64,000 nucleotides of DNA from Evansella cellulosilytica DSM 2522 (GTDB taxonomy: Bacteria; Bacillota; Bacilli; Bacillales; Salisediminibacteriaceae): assembly GCF_000177235.2 (NCBI RefSeq), contig NC_014829.1:248001-312000 (forward strand). The letters run 5' to 3'. Positions 24,784-32,943 of this stretch are shown here, in pieces. Below the pieces are notes generated by a model, which saw nothing but the letters and a program-made list of their open reading frames with translations, ran no database searches and was not told the DNA's origin. How positions within the stretch are numbered: the first letter of the stretch is position 1; each line of letters opens with the position of its first letter. A program made the position numbers and the translations under genes.

Positions 24784-26504
24784 AAGAGTTAAACATTGTA
24801 ATAAAACTCATGCTAGTCGAGAAAAAAGACGTCCTGTATTCAATTTTATTTGGTTTTTTAGCTGGAATAGCCGCGGTAAGTTTATTTGCAAACAGTGGCT
24901 ATTTGATTTCAAAAGCAGCAATAAACCCGCCATTATACATTTTGACAGTAAGCATTGCGTTACTTAAATTTTTTAGCTTTACTAGAGCATTAAGTAAATA
25001 TGCTGAACGGTATTATTCGCATAGGGCGACATTCACGATATTAAGTAATTTAAGAGTGAAGTTTTTTGAAAAACTCGAGCCATTAGCACCAAAGGTATTT
25101 CATAAATATCGCAGTGGAGATTTATTGGCAAGAATTGTCGGCGATGTAGAGAGCTTACAAAACTTTTTCTTACGTGTATATTATCCACCAATCATTATGG
25201 TTATCGTTTTCTTAGCAACGATTGCATTTACTACTTTTTTCTCAGTAGAAGTGGCAGTAGCACTCGTTGTAGGCCTATTCATCACAGGTTTTATCATTCC
25301 AATGATATTCGCTGTTCGTCAAAGAGCAATTGAAAATCAGTTAAGAAGTGTACGAGGATCTGTTTCGACGGAGGCGACTGAGTTTTTATATGGCTTTCGT
25401 GATTTAAAGCTATACCAACGACTTGAACAGCAAGAGAAAAATTTAATCGATGCATCCAACACGTACGTAGACGAGCAAAGTAAAGAGAGTGTACATGCTT
25501 TATATGCGCAATCGCTTAACCAAACGATTACGTTACTAGTATCTTGGGTGATATTAGCGATGGGTGCGTACCTTGTCAGTGCAGGCACTTTAGATGGCGT
25601 GTTTTTAGCTATGCTCGTCATGATATCCTTAACCGTCTTTGAAAATGCAACTCCGATGGCTGCTTTCCCAAGTCATTTTGAAGACAGCCGTCGAGCTGCC
25701 GGGCGCTTATTTACCATTGTAGGTGAAGAAGATATTGATCAAAATGAAACAGTTCCTAAAGAAAAAATGTCCACAAATGTTGCACCAGCTATTAAATTGA
25801 ATGATGTAACCTTTATCTATCCAGAGGAAACACGTCCAGCACTGAAGCATTTAAACTTAACAATACCAGCTGGCTCAAAAACAGCTATTGTTGGTCCGAG
25901 TGGTTCTGGGAAGTCTACCTTCATGCAAGTACTATTAAAAATGTATACTTCCTATGATGGGACATTTGATGTGAACGGAGTAAGCTTATCTAAATTGGAT
26001 GAATCGTCGATTTGGGAGACATCCAATGTCGTCCTACAGCACAATCACTTTTTCTACGGAACAATTCGAGACAATCTTTTGTTAGTAAGCGAGGACTTAT
26101 CAGATGCAGAGATGGAATCCGCTCTACGAAAGGTGCAGCTAGATACGTTTTCCCTATATGATCAAGTGTTGGAAAAAGGGGAAAACTTGTCTGGTGGAGA
26201 AAAACAGAGATTGGCGATAGCAAGAGCGATGCTAAAACAATCGCGCCTTTGGTTATTAGATGAACCGACATCTTCGATAGATGTGTTAACGGAAGCGGCA
26301 ATCTATCACAACCTTTTTGAAGAAAGTAAAGAAGATACTCTTGTACTCATTAGTCACCGACTAACTGGCCTAGAAATGATGGACCAAATTATTGTAATGG
26401 AACAGGGAACCGTCATAGAAGCAGGCTCGTTCGATGAGCTGATGGAGAAGCAAGGCTACTTCTACGAAATGAAGCAAATCGAAAAAAGTGTATTCACCGC
26501 GTAA
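24780..26504 (+). CDS. cydC: Heterodimeric ABC exporter for cytochrome bd assembly, CydC
   Basis: This is the partner half-transporter, 574 residues long. It has a six-helix membrane domain (about 1-300) and an ATPase with Walker A (GPSGSGKST), LSGGEKQRLAIARAM and LLDEPTSS. It is translationally coupled to cydD by a four-base overlap. The EALxxL linker and the length are normal. Repeat DNA follows immediately after the stop. Confidence 0.88.
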   Translation: MKELNIVIKLMLVEKKDVLYSILFGFLAGIAAVSLFANSGYLISKAAINPPLYILTVSIALLKFFSFTRALSKYAERYYSHRATFTILSNLRVKFFEKLEPLAPKVFHKYRSGDLLARIVGDVESLQNFFLRVYYPPIIMVIVFLATIAFTTFFSVEVAVALVVGLFITGFIIPMIFAVRQRAIENQLRSVRGSVSTEATEFLYGFRDLKLYQRLEQQEKNLIDASNTYVDEQSKESVHALYAQSLNQTITLLVSWVILAMGAYLVSAGTLDGVFLAMLVMISLTVFENATPMAAFPSHFEDSRRAAGRLFTIVGEEDIDQNETVPKEKMSTNVAPAIKLNDVTFIYPEETRPALKHLNLTIPAGSKTAIVGPSGSGKSTFMQVLLKMYTSYDGTFDVNGVSLSKLDESSIWETSNVVLQHNHFFYGTIRDNLLLVSEDLSDAEMESALRKVQLDTFSLYDQVLEKGENLSGGEKQRLAIARAMLKQSRLWLLDEPTSSIDVLTEAAIYHNLFEESKEDTLVLISHRLTGLEMMDQIIVMEQGTVIEAGSFDELMEKQGYFYEMKQIEKSVFTA

Positions 26505-26929
26505 AGTCTCATGGAGGGAACTGAAAAAGTGGTGTTCTTTCACTGCAATGTGCGTAGCCGTCGCAATTGTTAAAAGCCTGATTAGAGTGGGTTTCTCCTA
26601 TCAGGCGAGCGACTATAATACAAATAAAGGCCACTGAAAAAGTTGTTTTGTACTTTTTCAGTGGTCTAGTGTCATTAGCGCTGAGTCCACGAACTACGAA
26701 ATGTTAAGTAGTTGGTGGGTTCTTTAATAGAAAGGAGCTTGCTGCAATTTGTCACGCATAGAAAGGGAAAAGCGTTACGTGGGGAAATAGCCCATTTATT
26801 TGTTTAGTAGGGAGCTGTTAAGGCGGTTTATCACTCATTTTTACTTTAATATAGAAATTCACTCTTGTTAGTTGGGGAAAAGTGGAATATGATGAAGCTA
26901 GTAAATACAATATGAGGGAGTTGTTGCGC
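26505..26929. repeat. Inverted partial type I repeat and terminator hairpins
   Basis: About 26545-26620 is a type I nested-hairpin element in reverse orientation, recognised by GCAATGTGCGTAGCC followed by TCGCAATTG. Its apical stem is GCCTGAT/ATCAGGC (26577-26606). A second hairpin, CCACTGAAAAAGT/ACTTTTTCAGTGG, lies at 26630-26664 and may end cydDC transcription. No gene was seen before the NERD protein. Confidence 0.6.
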
Positions 26930-27841
26930 ATGATGCTTAATGAGCGTCTGAAATCAACGAACCACCAGGTTTTAGCTGCACTGAGTCCACGAATGACATT
27001 GCCCAAGGATAGCTATATTTACTTTAACAATTTAAAGAAAGGCTATGAGGGCGAATGCAAGTTTGATGAATTGTGTGAAAAATACTTACCTCCTGAGTGG
27101 TTTGTCCTTAGAAATTTGCACTACACGCTAAAAGGAACAGATTTCCAAATCGACTCAATACTAATTAGTCAATATAACCTGATTCTAGTTGATATTAAGA
27201 ACTTCGAAAACGATTATTATATTAAAGATGGAAATTGGTATACACTCTCGCAACATCAGATTAGTAATCCAATCGCACAAAAAGAAAGAATAGCAATTTT
27301 ATTTCAAGATCTCTTGAATCATTTTTCGTCTAACTTGTTAGTCGAGACTTATCTTCTCTTTATTAACCCTGCCTTTACTTTATACCAAGCCCCAATTGAT
27401 TCATCTCTTATACTACCAACACAAATAAACCGATTTATGAAAACGCTAAATGAAAAGCCTATAAAACTAAGTGAATCCCATCATAAGCTAGCTGAATTTT
27501 TACTAAGTAACCAAACATCAGATAAAAAACATAAATGTATTCCAGAACATCGTTATGACATGCTAAAAAAGGGGATTACATGTGAAGTGTGTAACAATTT
27601 TATGAAGCTATCATCAAAACGCAGTTATTTAAAATGTACAAGCTGTGGGTGTGAGGAAAAAGTAGAAAAAGCATTTATAAGAAACGTCTTACAATATCGA
27701 GTATTGTTCCCTGAAAAAGCAATAACAACGAATAATTTAGTTGATTGGTGTGAGGTTTTGTCAGATAGAACAGTTAGTGGTTTGTTAAGATCAAATTATA
27801 AGTTTATAGGTCATGGGAAATCTGTTCAATACTTAGTTTAA
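26930..27841 (+). CDS. NERD-domain protein with C-terminal zinc ribbon
   Basis: The protein has about 303 residues. After a short helical N-terminus, the NERD nuclease-related domain (about 30-140) shows GYEGECKFDEL, FQIDSILIS and LVDIKNF, matching the catalytic E, D and D/E-x-K pattern of the restriction-endonuclease fold. A zinc ribbon CEVC...CTSC near 220-245 could bind nucleic acid. Stand-alone NERD proteins are common in Bacillus and their role is unknown; defence or DNA processing has been proposed. ATG 26930 is chosen because GAGGGAG lies nine bases upstream; a GTG at 26882 would add 16 residues. A 52-bp repeat array follows directly. Confidence 0.75.
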   Translation: MMLNERLKSTNHQVLAALSPRMTLPKDSYIYFNNLKKGYEGECKFDELCEKYLPPEWFVLRNLHYTLKGTDFQIDSILISQYNLILVDIKNFENDYYIKDGNWYTLSQHQISNPIAQKERIAILFQDLLNHFSSNLLVETYLLFINPAFTLYQAPIDSSLILPTQINRFMKTLNEKPIKLSESHHKLAEFLLSNQTSDKKHKCIPEHRYDMLKKGITCEVCNNFMKLSSKRSYLKCTSCGCEEKVEKAFIRNVLQYRVLFPEKAITTNNLVDWCEVLSDRTVSGLLRSNYKFIGHGKSVQYLV

Positions 27842-27858
27842 TATTATGAATCGAATTT

Positions 27859-28440
27859 AGATTGTGTCAAATCAATGGAATGATACGAGAAAAAAATGAG
27901 TCACGAAGATAAGATGTGTCATAGAGGAGCAATGCCACGTGAAAAAGTCGAGTTGTCAAAATAAGATGTGTCATAGAGGAGCAATGCCACGCGAGAAAAC
28001 CGAGTCGTCAAAATAAGATGTGTCATACGAGTGCAATGCCACGCGAAAAAGTCGAGTTGTCAAAATAAGATGTGTCATACGAGTGCAATGACACGCGAGA
28101 AAACCGAGTCACGAAGATAAGATGTGTCATACGAGTGCAATGCCACGCGAAAAAGTCGAGTCGTCAAAATAAGATGTGTCATAGAGGAGCAATGCCACGC
28201 GAAAAAGTCGAATCGTCAAGATAAGATGTGTCATACGAGTGCAATGCCACGCGAAAAAGTCGAGTCGTCAAAATAAGATGTGTCATAGAGGAGCAATGCC
28301 ACGCGAAAAAGTCGAATCGTCAAAATAAGATGTGTCATACGAGTGCAATGCCACCCGAAAAAGCTAATTAACCAAAATAAAGGTCATCATACGAAGCCAA
28401 CACCACAAAAAAATTTCCAAGCTCAGCATAAGATGTGTTT
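27859..28440 (+). repeat. 52-bp tandem repeat array 1
   Basis: The word AAGATGTGTCAT recurs at 27911, 27963, 28015, 28067, 28119, 28171, 28223, 28275 and 28327, each exactly 52 bases apart. A diverged unit (AAGGTCATCATACGA) begins at 28379 and a last partial one at 28430. Units alternate between two variants (ATAGAGGAGC and ATACGAGTGC), and units 5-6 and 7-8 form a 104-bp dimer repeat. There are no unique spacers, so it is not CRISPR, and 52 is not a multiple of three, so it is not a repeated peptide. Confidence 0.95.
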
Positions 28441-28634
28441 AAGTGATTGCACCGACAACTGACAACCGACAAACCAAATCCAAACCAAATCCAAACCAGA
28501 TACAAACCAAATCCAAACCAAACCGAAACAAATAGCTAACATCAAACATAATCAATGCTACCAAAACACAACAAAATAAAATAAGACGAGCCTTCTCCCC
28601 ACTCAAAAAAGTGTGGATGTCAAAAAATAACCGA

Positions 28635-28670
28635 AAAAAGCTGTTGAGAGAAATTTCCTCAACAGCTTTT
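28635..28670. terminator. Terminator of the cydABS transcript
   Basis: AAAAAGCTGTTGAG pairs with CTCAACAGCTTTT. The A and T runs on both sides let it work in either direction. On the minus strand it follows the small cydS gene. Confidence 0.8.
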
Positions 28671-28707
28671 CAAAACACTTCACGTTCTTTTACCTAAACA
28701 CATCACA

Positions 28708-28875
28708 TCAAGAACTAGAAGCTTCATTTGTATCTTCTTGTAATTCAGCTTGCTCTTGAGCTTCTCTTACGAAAGCGGGTTCTTTTGCGAAAGTTGCCCA
28801 GACAAAAACGAGAACGACACAGGCAACTAATAAAAGTGGTGGAGCAACCATGATTAAAAATGTAGTCATATCCAT
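28708..28875 (-). CDS. cydS: Cytochrome bd small subunit, CydS-type
   Basis: This 55-residue reading frame on the minus strand lies 51 bases after cydB, behind GGAGGAG. The N-terminus MDMTTFLIMVAP, followed by one membrane helix (LLLVACVVLVFVWATF), closely resembles the CydS subunit of the Geobacillus bd oxidase, whose helix begins in the same TFLIM(Y/V)AP way. Here it has an extra acidic tail (EQAELQEDTNEAS). CydS lies against CydA and stabilises heme b595 or blocks an oxygen channel. The gene is easily missed because of its length. Confidence 0.85.
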   Translation of the reverse strand: MDMTTFLIMVAPPLLLVACVVLVFVWATFAKEPAFVREAQEQAELQEDTNEASSS

Positions 28876-28926
28876 TGATAAGTTCTCCTCCTTTAATTGA
28901 CATTAACAAATTAGCATAATCTGAAT

Positions 28927-29940
28927 CTATTTTTTTCCTTTAACGTAGTCGGCATCAAATAAGAATAACCTCATGAGCAGGTAAAGCGACGGAATTAATA
29001 AAAGCAATCCAGCTATAAAAGCAATGATTAATGCAATAGCCATCGTTTCATTCGTAAATCCATCGTAGATAGTCAAGTACGGGTACAGTAAGTATGGAAA
29101 ATGTGAAATCCCATAGCCGTAAAATGCCGTGAAGTATTGAAGCATCACGAGTATAAAAGCAGTACCGTAATTTTTACGTTTCCAAATCAAGTAAGTGGCA
29201 ATTGCAAAATTAATAAAGGAAACGGCAAATACCCACCAAATGTCTAGCATATTTTGATAATGCTCTGGGTTTTGATTACCTAGTAGGAAGAATACAACAA
29301 CTCCCATAATGATCGCTGGAAATGCCCAGACGAGTGCGTATTTACGCAATAATTCGAGTGCATCTAAGTCTTTTGCTCTTGATGCATAGTACGTTAAAAA
29401 GCTTGCTGATATAAATAGCACACTGACAATGGCTAAAATAACTACGCCCCAAGAGTAAAGGCTCGTAAACAACTCACCATATAGGAGCTGAACCTTTCCA
29501 TCCTCGACACTAACATATCCACCTTCGGAAATCGTTAACACAGTAGATAAAGAAGCGGGAATTAAAAGGCCAGTCGCACCGTAAAGAAACGAGTAGAAAT
29601 TGCTATCTTTAGCTCCGTAGGTTGCAAAGGCATAGTATGAACCTCTAATAGCTATTAGTATGATTGCTACACTTCCCGGAATCAAAAGTGCGGTTCCATA
29701 ATAATAAGCAGTGCTTGGGAAAAAACCGACAATACCGATAAAGAAGAATACTAAAAATACGTTTGTCACTTCCCAAACAGGAGATAAATAACGCTGAATA
29801 ATGTTGTGTGTAATATGGTTTTTCTTCGTAATTTTTGTATAGTAGCTAAAGAACCCAGCGCCGAAATCAATCGACGCTACGATTAAATAGCCATAAAGAA
29901 ATGTCCAAAGGACCGTAATACCTATAATCTCGTAATCCAT
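28927..29940 (-). CDS. cydB: Cytochrome bd oxidase subunit II
   Basis: The 337-residue protein has about eight or nine membrane helices and the CydB features: an N-terminal WTFLYGYLIVASIDFGAG and an LSPVWEVTNVFLVFFF stretch near residues 50-65. It pairs with CydA to form the quinol oxidase that keeps respiration going at low oxygen. It begins 19 bases after cydA on the minus strand. The length is normal for the family. Confidence 0.93.
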   Translation of the reverse strand: MDYEIIGITVLWTFLYGYLIVASIDFGAGFFSYYTKITKKNHITHNIIQRYLSPVWEVTNVFLVFFFIGIVGFFPSTAYYYGTALLIPGSVAIILIAIRGSYYAFATYGAKDSNFYSFLYGATGLLIPASLSTVLTISEGGYVSVEDGKVQLLYGELFTSLYSWGVVILAIVSVLFISASFLTYYASRAKDLDALELLRKYALVWAFPAIIMGVVVFFLLGNQNPEHYQNMLDIWWVFAVSFINFAIATYLIWKRKNYGTAFILVMLQYFTAFYGYGISHFPYLLYPYLTIYDGFTNETMAIALIIAFIAGLLLLIPSLYLLMRLFLFDADYVKGKK

Positions 29941-29959
29941 CGTCTCACTTCCTTTCTAC

Positions 29960-31315
29960 TTATTTTGCTATGCGACTGCCTGTATGAGAGATTCCTCTTT
30001 TCTCAAGCTCACGTTCGACAGGATTTGTTTTAAACATACGACGTAACACTACTACACAAGTAACACCGAGTATCGCATAAAGAACGACGAATACATAAAG
30101 AAGTATATCGACGTGCTGTGAAGTCGTAGCACCTTCTGAAACGGTCATGACACCATTTAAGATCCAAGGCTGACGCCCAACCTCTGTAAAGAACCATCCA
30201 GCTTCGATAGCTATCATCGATAGTGGACCACCGGCAACAACTGCCCAAAGTAATGGTTTAGTAAAGGCATTCCATTTTTTCGTCCAATTAATGAATACGA
30301 ATATAGCCGAAACAGCAGCTAAATAGATGCCAATAAACACCATTAAATCAAACGCATAATGAACCCAGAGAGGTGGTAAATATTCTTCGTCAAAGTCATT
30401 TAGTCCAACAACGACTGTATCTGGAGAACCACCGGCAAGAATACTCAAAGCGTATGGAATTTCTAGTGCATACTTCACTTCGTTATCTTCCGTGAGAATT
30501 CCACCTAATATTAGTGGTGCCTCAGCCTCTGTCTCAAAGTGCCACTCTGCAGCAGCAAGCTTTTCTGGTTGATATTCATGCAAGTATTTACCTGAAAGAT
30601 CTCCAATTAAAGCAGTACCGATAGCGAAAACGAATGCTGAAACCATTGTTAAGTGTAACGCCTTTTTATGATAAACATGTGCATTACCTTTAATGATATG
30701 GTAGGCTGCAATCGCTCCTAAAATAAATGCAGAAGTTAAATAACATGTAATAATTACGTGTGCTATTTTAGTAGGAGTTGCAGGATTAAACATGGCAGCA
30801 AGTGGACTAACATCCGTTAAAACACCGTCAACGATGTTAAAGCCTTGAGGTACATTCATAAACGAATTGACACTTGTAATAAAGAATGCACTGGCTGTTG
30901 CACCAATGACAATCGGGATGACGAGTAAAAAATGCTTCCATTTACTTTTAAATCTGTCCCAAGTATATAAATAGATTCCAAGAAAGATAGCTTCAAAGAA
31001 AAATGCAAAGGTCTCCATGAACATTGGTAAACCGATAGTATGTCCAGCAGCTTGCATAAAACTAGGCCATAATAAAGTGAGCTGTAAACCGATAGCAGTA
31101 CCAGTAACAACCCCAATTGCTACGGTAATAACAAAGCCTCTAGCCCATCTTCTTGCCATAAGAGTATAATGAGGATCATTTCGTCTAATTCCCATCCACT
31201 CTGCAATAGCAATCATAAGTGGAATACCAACACCGATCGTAGCAAAAATGACGTGAAAACCTAATGTTAATGCAGTTAAAATCCGACTATATATGACCGG
31301 ATCGTATTCTATCAT
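29960..31315 (-). CDS. cydA: Cytochrome bd oxidase subunit I
   Basis: The 451-residue CydA carries the heme ligands: His21 in LGFHVIFATIG, a second histidine in the AAYHIIKG region, and a methionine in the GVMTVSEGAT region. GRQPWILNG is the typical CydA signature. The quinol (Q) loop is of the short type found in Bacillus and Geobacillus. AAGGAGGAG precedes the ATG. cydA, cydB and cydS form an operon divergent in direction from cydDC and separated from it by the NERD gene and repeats. Confidence 0.94.
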   Translation of the reverse strand: MIEYDPVIYSRILTALTLGFHVIFATIGVGIPLMIAIAEWMGIRRNDPHYTLMARRWARGFVITVAIGVVTGTAIGLQLTLLWPSFMQAAGHTIGLPMFMETFAFFFEAIFLGIYLYTWDRFKSKWKHFLLVIPIVIGATASAFFITSVNSFMNVPQGFNIVDGVLTDVSPLAAMFNPATPTKIAHVIITCYLTSAFILGAIAAYHIIKGNAHVYHKKALHLTMVSAFVFAIGTALIGDLSGKYLHEYQPEKLAAAEWHFETEAEAPLILGGILTEDNEVKYALEIPYALSILAGGSPDTVVVGLNDFDEEYLPPLWVHYAFDLMVFIGIYLAAVSAIFVFINWTKKWNAFTKPLLWAVVAGGPLSMIAIEAGWFFTEVGRQPWILNGVMTVSEGATTSQHVDILLYVFVVLYAILGVTCVVVLRRMFKTNPVERELEKRGISHTGSRIAK

Positions 31316-31728
31316 TGATGTCTCCTCCTTAAAAAAAGAAATAAATAAATGTAAATATCATTGCATACTTTGCGCATTATTTAACACTGTGTCTATAGTA
31401 ATAATTATTGTGACATATGATTATAGGGGTTTTCACTCATTTTTTGTGATTGTGTGAGCAATGTTTGAACAAAAATGTCAAAAATATTGTTTGGGAATGG
31501 GGGATTTTCTTAATAATGTCATGTATATGAGTAAGGAGGATTCGAGAAATACTAATACTCAAGGTAAAAATGCTATAATTTATGCTTATTTTTATCCAAT
31601 CCATAAATGACCATACAGGAAGATTTTGATTGTTTTTGAATGTGATAAGTTCGGGTTTAAATGGTTAAATTAAAAAAGATATTCTGTTGAATATCATGCA
31701 AGATATCCTACCGAAGAGGTGATAAGTA
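31316..31728. promoter_or_regulatory. cydA upstream region
   Basis: TTGTGAT-TGTG-TGAGCAA at about 31444-31461 resembles a Rex-type palindrome (TTGTGAA-N4-TTCACAA), with 6 of 7 and 4 of 7 positions matching. In Bacillus cyd genes are repressed by Rex at high NAD+/NADH ratio, so this is a reasonable but weak operator call. The rest is AT-rich without other features. Confidence 0.35.
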
Positions 31729-31881
31729 ATGAGTTATAGAGATCAATTAGATCAAAATTCTCAGAAATTTCACCACAACTGGACACGATATAAACGCTCA
31801 AAATCGCAGGTGAACGGTCATACTGAAATGACTCAAACAAACATTATCCTGCGAAGTAACGCAAAGGCGCATCGTTGGTAA
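31729..31881 (+). CDS. Possible small basic protein (50 aa)
   Basis: An ATG follows GAGGTGATAAGTA, a good ribosome site, and the frame runs 50 codons to TAA. The product is hydrophilic and basic (SYRDQLDQNSQKFHHNWTRY near its start, ending NAKAHRW) with no membrane helix. I recognise no family. The strong start context and the terminator 50 bases later favour a real gene, but codon use gives no further proof. Confidence 0.4.
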   Translation: MSYRDQLDQNSQKFHHNWTRYKRSKSQVNGHTEMTQTNIILRSNAKAHRW

Positions 31882-31930
31882 GGATGGATTGCAATTTTCA
31901 TTGCTCGTTTAGTTAGAGCAATAAAGGAAG

Positions 31931-31973
31931 GGGTTGACTCAAAAGGTCGATTTTTTACCTTTTGAGTCAACCC
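31931..31973 (+). terminator. Terminator after the small reading frame
   Basis: GGGTTGACTCAAAAGGT pairs with ACCTTTTGAGTCAACCC around a T-rich loop. The stem sequence is the same as in the type I repeats at 11287 and 38764, here without the nested part. Confidence 0.65.
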
Positions 31974-32201
31974 TCTATTACTAATTATAAAGCTTTATTA
32001 ATTTTTCATTATTTGAAATTTGTCGTGATACGATTATTATTAATCCTTCAAAAAAAGATAAAGGAAATATTTTCTAAATTACATTGACAAATATTGTAGG
32101 TTTTCATATGATAATAAGTGTACTATTTAGACTAGTACACATGGTACAAAAGTAATGGTACATTAGTGTATAAGACAACATGATAAGTGGAATGGTGGTG
32201 G
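31974..32201 (+). promoter_or_regulatory. Promoter and palindrome of the sigma factor gene
   Basis: TTGACA at 32084-32089 and TATGAT at 32107-32112 are 17 bases apart, an excellent sigma-A promoter. A palindrome TGTACTA-N7-TAGTACA lies at 32119-32139, over the expected start point, followed by a second GGTAC pair near 32142 and 32156. This looks like an operator for an unknown repressor. Confidence 0.7.
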
Positions 32202-32738
32202 ATGAATTTGATATCAGCGGATAGAAATGTAGAAATTACGAAGTGGCATGAAGAGTACGGTGTTGCTATTTCAAAATATATATATAGGATGCTTCGTGAC
32301 TACCACCAGGCTGAGGATTTAACACAGGAAACTTTTATAAAAGCTTTTAGATACTTTGAATCATTTGAAGAAAAGAGCAATCCAAAAACGTGGTTATATA
32401 GTATTGCTCATAATGTAACGATCGATTATTTAAGGAAAAGAAGACCATTACCTCAAATAGAAGATGAAATCATGAATACGATAGATACAAGACTCCTTCC
32501 TGAAGAAATTGTAGAGAGAAATGAGAGTGTGCATATATTGTACAATGCTCTAGAAAACATGAAGCCTTCTTATAGAGAAGTAATCGTTACGAGGCGAATA
32601 AATGAATGTAGCATAAAAGAGACGAGTGAAAAATTAACATGGTCAGAGGGGAAAGTGAAGTCTACTTTACATAGAGCGATGCCAGTTTTAATGAAGGAGC
32701 TACAAGAAAGTGGTTATTCTTATGAACAATCGGTATAG
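32202..32738 (+). CDS. ECF-type RNA polymerase sigma factor
   Basis: The protein of about 178 residues has sigma region 2 (ISKYIYRMLRDYHQAEDLTQETFIKAF, about 18-45, with the DLTQETF -10-recognition core) and region 4 (about 118-165, a helix-turn-helix with ECSIKETSEKLTWSEGKVKSTLHRA). Region 3 is missing, as in ECF sigmas. ATG 32202 is used; a GTG at 32187 is also in frame. ECF sigmas usually have an anti-sigma gene downstream, but here a terminator and a convergent gene follow at once, so any partner is encoded elsewhere. Confidence 0.88.
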   Translation: MNLISADRNVEITKWHEEYGVAISKYIYRMLRDYHQAEDLTQETFIKAFRYFESFEEKSNPKTWLYSIAHNVTIDYLRKRRPLPQIEDEIMNTIDTRLLPEEIVERNESVHILYNALENMKPSYREVIVTRRINECSIKETSEKLTWSEGKVKSTLHRAMPVLMKELQESGYSYEQSV

Positions 32739-32752
32739 TAGATTCATAGGTT

Positions 32753-32786
32753 GCCAGTTATCCGTTACGAGGATAACTGGCTTTTT
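32753..32786 (+). terminator. Terminator of the sigma factor gene
   Basis: GCCAGTTATCC pairs perfectly with GGATAACTGGC and is followed by five T. Confidence 0.9.
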
Positions 32787-32820
32787 GCTTGAAAGATAAG
32801 AAAGTATAAATTTGGCGGTG

Positions 32821-32889
32821 GAAATGATGCCACGCGTAGTAGCGAGAAGAGGCACTCACTACTACTTTAAAGAGATGTGGCATCATTTC
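32821..32889. repeat. Type II nested hairpin element
   Basis: GAAATGATGCCAC (32821-32833) pairs over 13 bases with GTGGCATCATTTC (32877-32889), and inside it GTAGTAG pairs with CTACTAC. The loop holds CGAGAAGA(G)...CACT, identical in kind to the copy at 11085-11147, where the inner stem reads GTACTAG/CTAGTAC. Confidence 0.75.
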
Positions 32890-32908
32890 TTCACCACTTC
32901 TAAGAAAA

Positions 32909-32943
32909 GACTAAAAACGAGCTTTACTAAGCTCGTTTTTAGT
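32909..32943. terminator. Terminator overlapping the end of the ureohydrolase-like gene
   Basis: GACTAAAAACGAGC pairs with GCTCGTTTTTAGTC. Read on the minus strand it covers the last codons of the gene ending at 32911 and runs into T residues; it can act both ways. Confidence 0.75.

Larger units (their letters stand above)
27842..28707. repeat. Gap holding 52-bp tandem array 1 and terminator
   Basis: The array fills about 27859-28440. After it comes a CAAAC-rich simple stretch (about 28460-28540) with repeats of CAAACCAAATC. The terminator shared by cydABS stands at 28635-28670. No gene was seen. Confidence 0.8.

Noticed and set aside
27859-28440. CRISPR array
   Set aside because: The 52-base units are contiguous and similar along their whole length. 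There are no unique spacers and no cas genes in the window.
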